Notes: generated from the letters alone by a model not told the origin. DNA of 36,848 nt from Denitrovibrio sp. (GCA_002869145.1 PKTM01000014.1:1-36848); one strand, 5' to 3'. Numbered from the stretch's first letter, positions 7,590 to 15,776 are shown. A program made the numbers and translations.

Positions 7590-8480
7590 ATGCCAAAAAA
7601 AGTTAGACTGATAGGGATTCCTCTTGATTTGGGACAGGTTCACAGAGGTGTCAATATGGGACCTTCCGCAGTAAGATATGCCGGACTTGCGAAAAGGCTG
7701 AGACACATAGGCTATACCGTGAACGACATAGGAAACATCAATGTTCCCATAAGGGAAAAACTGCTTGAAGGGGTATATGAAAATGTTCTTCCGGCACTTC
7801 AGGAGGCCAGCCTCTGGATATATAACGCAGCAAAACAAGCTGTTGAGGATGAATGCATACCGATATTCATGGGCGGTGACCACTCTATCGCCATAGGGAC
7901 CATTGGCGGTATCACATCAGACACGAGGTGCGGAGTTATATGGATAGATGCCCACGGCGATTTTAACACTCCCGCCACTTCAAAATCCGGCAACATACAC
8001 GGCATGCCGCTTTCCATTCTGCTTGGAGATGGACACGAAGAGCTTGTAAACATAGGTCGGCCAGGTGCAAAACTGCGCCCGGAGGATGTTGTTCTGATAG
8101 GGCTGAGGGACTTGGACAAAGAGGAGCGGAACCTAATCAAACAAAGCGGTGTACATTATTTTACTATGAGAGATATTGACGAAAAAGGTATAAGCAGAGT
8201 TATGCAGGAGGTACTGAAATGCCTCGACCATCTGGATAAGATTCACATCAGTTTTGACGTGGACAGTCTTGACCCTATAGAGGCACCCGGAGTGGGGACA
8301 CCTGTTAAAGGCGGACTAAGCTACAGAGAGGCGCATCTTGCTATGGAGATAATAGCAGACAGCGGAAAGGTTTGCTCCATGGATATAGTAGAGATAAACC
8401 CGATGCTTGACATGTATAACAACACTGATGATATGGCTGTGGAGCTGACAGCGTCACTTTTCGGTAAAAGCATCATATAA
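7590..8480 (+). CDS. rocF: Arginase
   Basis: A 296-residue cytosolic enzyme of the ureohydrolase family that hydrolyses L-arginine to ornithine and urea at a binuclear manganese centre. The metal ligands are all present: GGDHS near residue 95, DAHGDFN near 120, and SFDVDSLDP near 230. [17 protein letters not shown] and the C-terminal [12 protein letters not shown] are the arginase (not agmatinase) type. The start is supported by AAGGGTGA upstream. The next gene encodes an ornithine cyclodeaminase of the archaeal/AgrE type, so the pair would take arginine to proline, urea and ammonia. No urease gene is in the window. Confidence 0.93.
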   Translation: MPKKVRLIGIPLDLGQVHRGVNMGPSAVRYAGLAKRLRHIGYTVNDIGNINVPIREKLLEGVYENVLPALQEASLWIYNAAKQAVEDECIPIFMGGDHSIAIGTIGGITSDTRCGVIWIDAHGDFNTPATSKSGNIHGMPLSILLGDGHEELVNIGRPGAKLRPEDVVLIGLRDLDKEERNLIKQSGVHYFTMRDIDEKGISRVMQEVLKCLDHLDKIHISFDVDSLDPIEAPGVGTPVKGGLSYREAHLAMEIIADSGKVCSMDIVEINPMLDMYNNTDDMAVELTASLFGKSII

Positions 8481-8564
8481 AACAGTGCGATTCATATTTA
8501 AATTTATAAAATGCTATAGTATGATTAAACTTAACATTCATAAACAAAACAAGGAGAATATAAG

Positions 8565-9665
8565 ATGAGTTTCAGTATCCCTAAATATATCGGACCAGAT
8601 TTTAACAAAGAACAACTCAAAGACTCTCCATGCGCAAAGACTGTTGCAGCAGAGATGGATGGTGTTGCACCGGACAATTTTCATGCAACATCGAACCACC
8701 CCGAGTATGTAAAGCTAGAAAGCGGAGATTGGGCTCTCACGGCAGACAGCAGGATGGACTGCACACTTGTTGTACGCGATGACAGGGTTGACGCTGTTGA
8801 GGCGAGAAACCTAAAAAAGGGCGATAAGGTCGTCGTTGGGCGTACTGAAAACGGTGAGGAAGGGATATATGTTCACACCGAAGGTTTTATCTACTCTGAT
8901 TCAAAATCAGCCGATAAATTCTCATTTCGCACAAGGGGCACAAGAGAAACTCCATTCTCCTACAGCTACGATTCGCTCTATGAACTACTGAAACACGACA
9001 GGGATCACGGACACATTTCATGGGTTTTAGGACCTGCGGTGGCCTTTGACAAAGACAGCAGAAGCGCAATGCAGGCACTGATAGAAAATGGTTACTGCCA
9101 CTCGCTCCTTGCAGGTAACGCTCTTGCCACACACGACCTTGAAGGGGGACACTTCCGCACAGGGCTCGGTCAGGACATATACGATCAGTCGCTGAAACCT
9201 CTTGGTCACTATAACCATCTGGATATACTGAATAAAGCACGCCGCTTCGGCTCGGTGAAACAGCTTATAAAAGAGCTGAATGTCGAGGACGGCATAATAT
9301 ATGCATGCGAAAAGCACGATATACCATACCTTTTGGCTGGTTCCATAAGAGACGACGGCCCCTTACCTGAAGTTATCCCGAATGTGTACGATGCTCAGGA
9401 TGCCATGAGAGCGCACGCCAAAGAGGCAACAATCGTTATAGCCATGGCAACACAGCTTCACACTATAGCCTACGGAAACATGACACCAAGCTACAGAGTT
9501 ATGCCAGACGGCACAATACGTCCGGTTTATTTCTATGTGGTTGATATGTCAGAATTCAGTGCAGACAAACTGGCAAACCGAGGCTCCGCACAGGCAAGCG
9601 CCATCCTTACAAATGTTCAGGATTTTATAGTAAACCTTTGGAACAATCTCGCTAAACAAAAATAA
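8565..9665 (+). CDS. Ornithine cyclodeaminase, AgrE/TIGR00300 (LOR/SDH-like) type
   Basis: A 366-residue protein of the TIGR00300 family, once called LOR/SDH bifunctional-like. It includes the archaeal ornithine cyclodeaminase and the C-terminal half of cyanobacterial AgrE. These enzymes use NAD+ to convert ornithine to proline and ammonia. Family signatures seen are LLAGNALATHDLEGGHF near residue 185, LLAGSIRDDGPLPEVI near 255, AMATQLHTIAYGNMTPS near 295 and DMSEFSADKLANRGSAQAS near 330. It lies 84 bases after arginase and has its own strong ribosome site (AAGGAGA). The neighbouring arginase supplies its substrate, which supports the cyclodeaminase call over other family functions. This fold is unrelated to the common mu-crystallin-like ornithine cyclodeaminase. 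Confidence 0.82.
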   Translation: MSFSIPKYIGPDFNKEQLKDSPCAKTVAAEMDGVAPDNFHATSNHPEYVKLESGDWALTADSRMDCTLVVRDDRVDAVEARNLKKGDKVVVGRTENGEEGIYVHTEGFIYSDSKSADKFSFRTRGTRETPFSYSYDSLYELLKHDRDHGHISWVLGPAVAFDKDSRSAMQALIENGYCHSLLAGNALATHDLEGGHFRTGLGQDIYDQSLKPLGHYNHLDILNKARRFGSVKQLIKELNVEDGIIYACEKHDIPYLLAGSIRDDGPLPEVIPNVYDAQDAMRAHAKEATIVIAMATQLHTIAYGNMTPSYRVMPDGTIRPVYFYVVDMSEFSADKLANRGSAQASAILTNVQDFIVNLWNNLAKQK

Positions 9666-9674
9666 TAAAAAAAA

Positions 9675-9696
9675 GGCTCCCTCAGATGAGGGAGCC
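9675..9696 (-). terminator. Strong terminator between the convergent cyclodeaminase and cytochrome genes
   Basis: GGCTCCCTC and GAGGGAGCC form a nine-pair perfect stem with the four-base loop AGAT. An eight-base A run precedes it on the plus strand, so on the minus strand it reads as a hairpin followed by a T run, a classical terminator for the cytochrome gene. On the plus strand no T run follows, so it may stop cyclodeaminase transcription less well. Confidence 0.88.
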
Positions 9697-9747
9697 AATG
9701 TGTGCGAAACTGATTATTACGAATCTTTTGTATGTGTTGGTTGCTGT

Positions 9748-10791
9748 TTACTTATGGAAACCTTTAGCTTTCTTAGAAGCCCACTTAGAATCTCTGCCTT
9801 TATGACATGCTCCTACACAGGAGAATTCAAGCCCAAGCTTAGCATCTGTAAGCTTTCCTTTATCATCAAACATCGAATAGTCTGCGCTTGTGTTGATTAC
9901 AAAAATATGTGTACGTGTATCGCCTACGTATGTATCTTCTGCAACAGCAGACTTACTTGCTTTAGGCATGTGGCACTCTATACAGTCAATCTTGTTTGCA
10001 CCGTGGAATTCCTCTTTTGCATATTTTGCTGCAACATCTTCGTGACAGCTTGCGCAGTCAACTTTGATACTCTTAACAACCTTAGCGTGAGGATTATGGC
10101 AGTCTACGCAGCCAAGGTCTTTATGGCTGCCGCCGAGGAGTTCATTATACTGCTCGTGGTGACGAATAAATCCACCTTTTGAAGGGATAGTGTTTTTATC
10201 ACTTCTGATATGGCATTTACCGCAGGCTGCAGATGAAGTGTCAATTTTCGGCTTCATAGCTTCTGGGTTTGCAACGTGAAGTGACGATGGTCCGTGGCAC
10301 TCTTCGCACTCTATTCCGTCGAATGTCCATGTTCCGATCATACCTGGCTTACCATCCTGATTCCCTTCAGGTTTGTAGTTTGTCATGTGGCAAGGACCGC
10401 ATTTATAAGGCTTAACCTCACCCGGATGATAATTAGACCATGTTCCAGTCAGGATGTTGTATTGAGTTTTCAAAGGACTTCCATCTTTAGCAGCTGTAAT
10501 GACATAACCATCGTTTCCGATGTATCTCATTTTTTTGATCTCGCCTCCGATGGTGTATGAGATATCATCCCATGTATAGCCGGTTGGAAGAGGAAAACCA
10601 GATGCTTCTGCCAGCTCAGCTTTACGAAGCTTGAAAGGGTGACCTGAGTCTATAAAGTAATTATAGATCTCTTCATGGCATGACTTACATGACTCTGAGC
10701 CTATATAGCCATTCTTCTTCTCTTTGTCTGCAGCAAAAGCAGCAGCAGGAAGGATTAAGCAGATTAGTAACAAATAAAATAACTTTTTCAT
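9748..10791 (-). CDS. Octaheme c-type cytochrome, periplasmic
   Basis: A 347-residue exported multiheme cytochrome. The first 20 residues form a signal peptide with an AFA/A cleavage site. Seven CXXCH sites are visible at residues 35, 131, 162, 190, 228, 246 and 270. An eighth, CVGACH at 325-330, has three residues between the cysteines (CX3CH). The long heme-free insert at 40-130 could hold an active site or partner surface. It resembles cytochrome c-554/c3-like multiheme proteins, but I cannot assign a substrate. The gene stands alone between terminator 9675 and a regulatory leader, next to a two-component system. Its SD (GGAGG) lies inside an inverted repeat. An electron-transfer role in anaerobic respiration is inferred. 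Confidence 0.9.
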   Translation of the reverse strand: MKKLFYLLLICLILPAAAFAADKEKKNGYIGSESCKSCHEEIYNYFIDSGHPFKLRKAELAEASGFPLPTGYTWDDISYTIGGEIKKMRYIGNDGYVITAAKDGSPLKTQYNILTGTWSNYHPGEVKPYKCGPCHMTNYKPEGNQDGKPGMIGTWTFDGIECEECHGPSSLHVANPEAMKPKIDTSSAACGKCHIRSDKNTIPSKGGFIRHHEQYNELLGGSHKDLGCVDCHNPHAKVVKSIKVDCASCHEDVAAKYAKEEFHGANKIDCIECHMPKASKSAVAEDTYVGDTRTHIFVINTSADYSMFDDKGKLTDAKLGLEFSCVGACHKGRDSKWASKKAKGFHK

Positions 10792-10796
10792 GTTTC

Positions 10797-10846
10797 CTCC
10801 AGGTATTGTGATTATGAAATTATCTCATGATCATAATATACTGGAG
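10797..10846 (-). promoter_or_regulatory. Nested inverted repeats covering the cytochrome ribosome-binding site
   Basis: On the minus strand, CTCCAG (10846-10841) pairs with CTGGAG (10802-10797), the latter being part of the CTGGAGG Shine-Dalgarno sequence. Inside are TAT/ATA and the perfect arms ATTATGA/TCATAAT (10837-10831 and 10817-10811). If transcribed, the stem would hide the ribosome site of the octaheme cytochrome. The inner repeat could equally be a DNA operator. I could not place the transcription start. Confidence 0.45.
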
Positions 10847-10895
10847 GCTACGCAACACATTCCAGATAATAGTTACTAACAAATTAAAGATTTCT

Positions 10896-10911
10896 GTGAA
10901 CTGGAGTTCAC
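10896..10911. promoter_or_regulatory. Putative operator GTGAA-N6-TTCAC, upstream of the cytochrome
   Basis: The sequence is GTGAAC-TGGA-GTTCAC, a perfect palindrome in its arms, centred 112 bases before the cytochrome start and just beyond the response-regulator stop. The same GTGAA-N6-TTCAC layout occurs upstream of the kinase gene at 13026. A binding site for the neighbouring wHTH response regulator is inferred. As a hairpin it lacks a T run, so a terminator is less likely. Confidence 0.55.
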
Positions 10912-10920
10912 AAGAGTGGT

Positions 10921-11571
10921 TCAGCTGCTGAGGTTTTGTTCGATAACACTCAGACATGACAATATTTTATCGCCCTTGTCGGTTATTCTATATATCTTTT
11001 CACTGTTCTGGATTATATAATCTGACTCTTTCAAAACTTTTAGATGAAAGTTTACTTTGGTGTGATCAGATATGCCAAGAGCCCTTGTTATCTCCATAAA
11101 CCGAAGGGTTTTGTTCTGGTCTATCAAATGAATAATCTGCCTTCTGATTGGGTTTGCCATTGTGGAGAGAGCACAGTCTATGTCAAGCTCCTCGGCACAA
11201 TCTTTAAATTTTTGTTCCTCAAGTATCCTCATTATGGTTATCATTAGCTCGTTTATCTTAAAAGGTTTTGTCAGATAATCCGCAGCCCCTTTTTTCATAG
11301 CTTCAACGGCAGTATCCACAGTGGAGTAAGCGGTCATTATAATAATTTTGGATTTTGCCTGAGTGTTCAGAAACAAAGGTATCGCATCTATGCCGTTCAT
11401 TTTAGGCATTATAACGTCCAGCAGCACAATGTCGTAGATGTTATCTTTTAAGAGCATAAGCCCTTTTTCTGCATTTTCAGCACTGTCAGTTATCAGCCCT
11501 TCACTCTCCATAACTTCTTTTATGGTTGCTCTAAGTTCCGAATCATCGTCTACAACAAGTACTCTAGGCAT
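10921..11571 (-). CDS. Response regulator with REC and ArsR-like winged-helix domain
   Basis: A 216-residue two-component regulator. The REC domain (1-120) has the acidic pocket DDD at 8-10, phosphoacceptor Asp52 in VLLDVIMPKMNG, and Lys in TKPFKINEL. After a short linker, residues 130-210 form a winged helix of the ArsR/HTH_5 type: MANPIRRQIIHLI, then FMEITRALGISDHTKVNFHLKVLKESDYI. ArsR-like effector domains are much rarer on REC than OmpR, NarL or NtrC types. The metal-binding Cys motif of ArsR sensors is absent, so control is through phosphorylation. The ATG follows GGAGAGAG and overlaps the kinase stop by eight bases. Likely targets are its own operon and the octaheme cytochrome. Confidence 0.9.
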   Translation of the reverse strand: MPRVLVVDDDSELRATIKEVMESEGLITDSAENAEKGLMLLKDNIYDIVLLDVIMPKMNGIDAIPLFLNTQAKSKIIIMTAYSTVDTAVEAMKKGAADYLTKPFKINELMITIMRILEEQKFKDCAEELDIDCALSTMANPIRRQIIHLIDQNKTLRFMEITRALGISDHTKVNFHLKVLKESDYIIQNSEKIYRITDKGDKILSCLSVIEQNLSS

Positions 11572-12991
11572 TGCTCTCTCCTTTCGGGAATAAAAGTGTC
11601 GCTAATGCTCCGCCTTCTTTTATGTTTTTAATTTTGATATCTCCGCCAAACATATTCATTATACCGTAGCTTACTGAAAGCCCTATTCCTGTGCCTTTGC
11701 CAACTTCTTTCGTTGTAAAAAAAGGATCAAAAACTTTGGTAATATTTTCATCAGAGATACCATGACCACTGTCTTTTATTTCTGCTATTATATGTTTTTT
11801 CCCAATGTAAGTTCTTATGGTTATCTTACCCGAATTAGGCATAGCATCCATAGAGTTTGTTAAGACATTTATAATAACCTCTTCCAGTTTCCATGGAATT
11901 GCGGAAACCGGAGGAATATCGCCATAATCCTTTTCTATCTCATAATAATTAGCTCTGCCGCCGAGCAGCAAAAGGGAAGATTCTATAATCTCGTTAAGGT
12001 CAACCGGCTCCTTGGAAACAGTTTTTGACTGAGAATAATAAAGCATTTCCCCAGCAATCTTTGATGCCCTCTCAAGGTTGCGCTCTATCTTTCCCACCCT
12101 CTCAATACTGCCTGTACAAGTCTCATTCCCCTGCATAGAGTTTTTGAGCAGCTCAATGTTCAGCATTGCATTAGCCAGAGGATTATTTATCTCATGTGCA
12201 ACACCAGCGGCAAGCTTTCCTATTGAGGCTAGTTTTTCAGAATGCGCCAGATTTGACAGTTTATTTTCCAGTATCTGGTATTTCTCCATATCAAAAACAT
12301 GAAGAGCACTTATCAGAGAATATGTCAGAAGCATAGCACAAGCTCCTCTAACAGCCTCAACAGGGATGATTTTAAAAAAAAGCTCCCCCGAAGGAACCAA
12401 ACCGGCAAAAACCGCATAAAAGATCAGAGCGACTCCAGCCATAGCCTTATGATATGCGCCTTTACGGCTATATTTTTTTGATGCGGCAGATCTTACTATA
12501 AAAGCGATACCAGCCAGCGCCGCGCTGACAAACCCGAAAGTGTGTCTGGTGTGCAGATCCATTCTGTTGATAAGGTGTGACTTAGAAGATGTATCAATAA
12601 CAGCAAACATAGCAAACCATAAAGCAAAAACAATCCCCAGCGTACCCCAGATAATAAGCATTTTATGTTTTCGGTTAATACTAAGTGTGAGCACTCCGAA
12701 AAAAAGCAGAAAGATATAAGATATCCCCATAAAAAGCAGTTTCAGCCATGCCACAGTGGCAGGCTCTATAAAATGCAGGTTCTCGCTGCTTATTTTAAAA
12801 TACAAAACAAACCATTCATGAAAACCATGAACAAAACCAAAAATTGCCAATAAATACATGTATTTTGCAAGGGGGAGCTTACTGCGGGATAAATCCCTCG
12901 TAACTATAGACTGACCAAGCACAATAAAGGCAAGACCATAAAGTAGATAAACAAGAAATGTGATAGCAAAGTCTATGTTTGGATCTGTCAT
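11564..12991 (-). CDS. Seven-TM sensor histidine kinase
   Basis: A 475-residue membrane kinase, cognate to the downstream regulator. Seven hydrophobic helices lie at about 8-28, 42-65, 79-103, 110-131, 152-168, 182-200 and 213-232, with almost no periplasmic domain, so the signal is probably sensed in the membrane. The second helix carries GFVHGFHEWFVLYF, whose two His and Glu are candidate ligands for a metal, haem or quinone. HisKA follows with His266 (VAHEINNPLANAM), then HATPase_c with NVLTNSMDAM, DSGHGISDENITKVF and GKGTGIGLSVSYG. No Shine-Dalgarno is evident before the ATG at 12991. The start codon lies in the small palindrome CATACTGGTATG, so a leaderless or regulated start is possible. 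Confidence 0.9.
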   Translation of the reverse strand: MTDPNIDFAITFLVYLLYGLAFIVLGQSIVTRDLSRSKLPLAKYMYLLAIFGFVHGFHEWFVLYFKISSENLHFIEPATVAWLKLLFMGISYIFLLFFGVLTLSINRKHKMLIIWGTLGIVFALWFAMFAVIDTSSKSHLINRMDLHTRHTFGFVSAALAGIAFIVRSAASKKYSRKGAYHKAMAGVALIFYAVFAGLVPSGELFFKIIPVEAVRGACAMLLTYSLISALHVFDMEKYQILENKLSNLAHSEKLASIGKLAAGVAHEINNPLANAMLNIELLKNSMQGNETCTGSIERVGKIERNLERASKIAGEMLYYSQSKTVSKEPVDLNEIIESSLLLLGGRANYYEIEKDYGDIPPVSAIPWKLEEVIINVLTNSMDAMPNSGKITIRTYIGKKHIIAEIKDSGHGISDENITKVFDPFFTTKEVGKGTGIGLSVSYGIMNMFGGDIKIKNIKEGGALATLLFPKGESNA

Positions 12992-13025
12992 ACTGGTATG
13001 ATATTACATTGGTTGAGCTAGTCCA

Positions 13026-13041
13026 GTGAATTTTACTTCAC
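13026..13041. promoter_or_regulatory. Putative operator GTGAA-N6-TTCAC upstream of the kinase-regulator operon
   Basis: GTGAA-TTTTAC-TTCAC lies 42 bases (centre) before the kinase start. It matches in arms and spacing the site at 10896 ahead of the cytochrome. On the minus strand its TTCAC half would overlap a possible -35 (TTCACT) with TAATAT 18 bases downstream, which suggests autoregulation. Confidence 0.55.
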
Positions 13042-13050
13042 AGGCAAGAT

Positions 13051-13081
13051 AAAAAAAGCTGTCTGATTTAACCCAGACAGC
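13051..13081 (-). terminator. Rho-independent terminator of the DAHP synthase gene
   Basis: GCTGTCTG (13058-13065) and CAGACAGC (13074-13081) form an eight-pair stem with an eight-base loop. On the minus strand a seven-base T run follows. It sits 36 bases after the DAHP synthase stop. Confidence 0.85.
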
Positions 13082-13117
13082 CATTTTGAATCGTATTTTT
13101 ATATTCTAAGTTTTATA

Positions 13118-14173
13118 TCAGAGTTTTTCGTAAGCACTGAGTAGCATCTTTTCTGTTGTTTCCCAGTCCACGCATTTATCTGTAACAGACAGTCCGTATT
13201 TAAGTTCGCTGAGCACTTCAGGAATACTCTGGTTTCCTGCCTGAAGAAAACTCTCTATCATAACTCCCTTAATACTTTTCTGACCTTTGCCTATCTGAGC
13301 GATAACATCGTTAAGAACCTCGCCCTGTCTTGTGTGGTCTTTGTTTGAATTAGCGTGGGAGCAGTCCACCATTATCGCAGGTGGAAGATTGTTTTTGGAA
13401 AGACGTGCCACTGTCTCCTGAATATCTTTCTCGGAATAGTTCGAACCGTCATTGCCGCCTCTGAGAACTATATGAACATCAGGGTTACCTTTTGTATTAA
13501 CTATAGATATGATCCCTTCGTAGTTTATGCCAAGGAAATTATGCTCATGAAGAGAGGCAGACATCGCATCGCAGGCAACTTTCAGCCCGCCATCTGTGCC
13601 GTTTTTAAACCCGATAGGAAATGAAAGACCGCTTGCCATCTCTCTGTGAGTCTGGGATTCTGTTGTTCTTGCTCCTATGGCGCCCCAGCTTATTATATCC
13701 GAAAGATATTGCGGGGTGAACGGGTCAAGCATCTCGGATGCTATAGGCAGCTCCAGTTCAGTTATGTCACAATAAAGCTGACGGGCAACTCCTAAACCTT
13801 TCGATATTTGGTATGTTCCGTTGAGACCTGGGTCATTTATGAGTCCTTTCCAGCCGATAGTAGTTCTCGGCTTTTCTACATAGGCACGCATAATTATAAA
13901 AATTTTATCTTGAACTTTATTGGCAAGCTTCTTAAGTTTTTTCGCATATTCTAATGCCGCAACAGGGTCATGTATTGAGCAGGGTCCCACAACAGCAAGT
14001 ATGCGGTCATCTCTGCCGTGCAGTATGTCTTTTATTATGTTTCTGGAACGATCCACAAATGCACTCCCGCCCACCGGCACAGGAAAAACCTGTTTCAAAT
14101 GCTGGGGTGCAATAATAGGGGTCACTTCGAAAACATTTACGTTATTTGTTTCTATTTTATTCATATCGCGCAT
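13118..14173 (-). CDS. aroG: 3-deoxy-7-phosphoheptulonate synthase (DAHP synthase, class I AroFGH type)
   Basis: A 351-residue enzyme that condenses phosphoenolpyruvate and erythrose 4-phosphate, the entry step of the shikimate pathway. Characteristic blocks are VVGPCSIHDP near residue 60, EKPRTTIGWKGLINDP near 100, WGAIGARTTESQTHRE near 165, GFKNGTDGGLKVA near 190, HIVLRGG near 235 and DCSHANSNKDH near 270. It is the E. coli AroF/G/H type, whose N-terminal strand takes part in feedback inhibition by an aromatic amino acid. The specific effector cannot be read here. GGGAG precedes the ATG at 14173. It is divergent from a TyrR-like ACT-domain regulator 148 bases away, so shared control by aromatic or other amino acids is plausible. 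Confidence 0.94.
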   Translation of the reverse strand: MRDMNKIETNNVNVFEVTPIIAPQHLKQVFPVPVGGSAFVDRSRNIIKDILHGRDDRILAVVGPCSIHDPVAALEYAKKLKKLANKVQDKIFIIMRAYVEKPRTTIGWKGLINDPGLNGTYQISKGLGVARQLYCDITELELPIASEMLDPFTPQYLSDIISWGAIGARTTESQTHREMASGLSFPIGFKNGTDGGLKVACDAMSASLHEHNFLGINYEGIISIVNTKGNPDVHIVLRGGNDGSNYSEKDIQETVARLSKNNLPPAIMVDCSHANSNKDHTRQGEVLNDVIAQIGKGQKSIKGVMIESFLQAGNQSIPEVLSELKYGLSVTDKCVDWETTEKMLLSAYEKL

Positions 14174-14321
14174 GTTAAATCTCCCTAAATCGTGTTAAGT
14201 TTCTATAACCTACAACATTTTAAATGATATGTCAAAACAGTTTATTGCAAAATAATGCAAAATCCTGTGTTATATTTACATTGTCGTCAGCCGACATCTA
14301 CACAATAAATAGGATTCTACA

Positions 14322-15542
14322 ATGAGACAGCCAGAGACAAAAGAGATATTCACAATACAAATCAGATTTTCCGACAGAGTGGGCTTCATCGCTGACATTT
14401 CTACAGCTCTTGCCGCGGGCGGCTATAACATTACATCTATGGAACTCCATAAATCTCAAAGTTTTTCATAACTTTACGTAGGGCTCAGCCATGACAAAAA
14501 CAGCGGCAGTTTTGCTGAAATATATAGCGTGGTCAAAAAAGTGCCTGATGTGCAGGATATCCAGACTGTAACAGAAACCCACACAGAAGAAGGACTCTCT
14601 GCAGGTTTTGAAAGTATCATAGGTGTGAGCAAAGCTATAAAAGATACCATAAAAACCGCCATAAAAGCCGCAGCAACAGATGTGATAGTAACACTTCGCG
14701 GTGAAAGCGGCACAGGCAAAGAGGTCTTTGCAAAGGCTATACACACTAAAAGCGGGCGGAAAGGGATTTTTATTCCGGTAAACTGCGCAGCACTTCCTGA
14801 AAGCCTTCTGGAGACGGAGCTTTTCGGATATGAGGCGGGTAGCTTTACCGGAGCTGACAAACAGGGGAAGCCAGGGCTTTTTGAGGTGGCGAAGAACGGT
14901 ACACTCTTTCTGGACGAGATAGCCGATATACCAATGAATATGCAGGGTAAACTTCTGCGAGCACTTCAGGAACAAAAGGTGCGCAGAATTGGCGGCACAA
15001 AAGAGCTGGATACCGATGTGCGAATCATTACCGCAACCAACAGAAATATAGAAGAGATGGTGCAGAGCGGTCTCTTTCGCGAGGACCTTTACTTCCGCAT
15101 TAATCTGCTCCCCATTTTTGTCCCGTCACTGAACGAGCGGCAAGAAGACATCAAGCTTTTAGCGAATCACTTCCTCTCGAACCTTAACATAAAGCGGCAC
15201 GAAGGAGCACAGATCCTTTGTGATGAGTCATACGAAAAACTGCTCAGCCACAAATGGAAAGGAAATGTGAGAGAGCTGAAAAACGTCATCGAGCGTGCTG
15301 CTATACTTTGTGACAGCAACATTATCAGCAGCGAATTTATACTGTTCGCATCAGACATAAGCAAGGTTATGCAGAAGCAGGACATATTAGGCGGTAAAAC
15401 TCTGAAGCTCCATATGGAAAACACAGAGCGCGGGATAATAAAGGAAACCCTTAAAAACACAACAAGCATAAGACAGGCAGCTCTGAAACTCGGCATCTCT
15501 CACGTAGCCCTGCTGAACAAGATAAAAAAATATAATCTTTAA
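14322..15542 (+). pseudogene. TyrR-like sigma-54 regulator (ACT-AAA+-HTH), interrupted by in-frame TAA
   Basis: An enhancer-binding regulator of about 406 codons. From the ATG at 14322 (AGGA upstream) an N-terminal ACT domain reads IQIRFSDRVGFIADIS and GGYNITSMELHK. Codon 50 (14469-14471) is TAA, yet ACT sequence continues in the same frame with LYVGLSHDKNSGSFAEI. The AAA+ domain has Walker A GESGTGKE near residue 127, GSFTGAD near 173 (the sigma-54 contact loop, GAFTGA in most relatives) and FLDEIADIP. The C-terminal HTH is RQAALKLGISHVALLNKIKK. A GTG at 14529 could restart translation and give an ACT-less 337-residue protein. Family: TyrR/PhhR, amino acid-responsive, but without their PAS domain. 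Its likely targets are the three operators and sigma-54 promoter of ald just downstream. Confidence 0.85.
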
Positions 15543-15598
15543 AAAAATTCAATAAACTTCTCAGGCAAAATCAATTAATAGAATTTTCTCGTTTTAAC

Positions 15599-15616
15599 TG
15601 GTAACATTTATTACCA
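15599..15616. promoter_or_regulatory. Operator copy 1 (TGGTAA-N6-TTACCA)
   Basis: An 18-bp perfect-arm palindrome with spacer CATTTA. The layout is that of a TyrR box (TGTAAA-N6-TTTACA) with altered bases. Its centre is about 273 bases upstream of the predicted ald transcription start, a normal distance for an enhancer site. Copy 2 follows after one base. Confidence 0.75.
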
Positions 15617-15617
15617 T

Positions 15618-15635
15618 TGGTAACTTTTGTTACCA
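15618..15635. promoter_or_regulatory. Operator copy 2 (TGGTAA-N6-TTACCA)
   Basis: The second palindrome, spacer CTTTTG, lies 19 bases centre-to-centre from copy 1, so two dimers could bind side by side on nearly the same helix face. The arms extend by one pair to GGTAAC/GTTACC. Confidence 0.75.
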
Positions 15636-15758
15636 ACAGAACTCTCTTAGCAAGCTTAACAACACAGTACTACAACGCAATATCTCCATAACGGCTTCCA
15701 CAAAGAGCTTGAACGAATAACGAGACTTCACTCACTAAATAACAGCAATGACGCTGAC

Positions 15759-15776
15759 TGGTAATATAACTTACCA
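15759..15776. promoter_or_regulatory. Operator copy 3 (TGGTAA-N6-TTACCA)
   Basis: The third palindrome, spacer TATAAC, with an extra C/G pair outside each arm. Its centre is about 113 bases upstream of the predicted ald start, the classic position for a sigma-54 activator. Three exact copies of both six-base arms in one 365-base gap cannot be chance. Confidence 0.75.

Noticed and set aside
9675-9696. Terminator acting mainly for the plus-strand cyclodeaminase
   Set aside because: No T run follows on the plus strand; the T run lies on the minus-strand side.
14282-14296. Palindrome TGTCG-N5-CGACA before the TyrR-like gene
   Set aside because: Arms are only five bases and no second copy was seen, so it is too weak to list as an operator.
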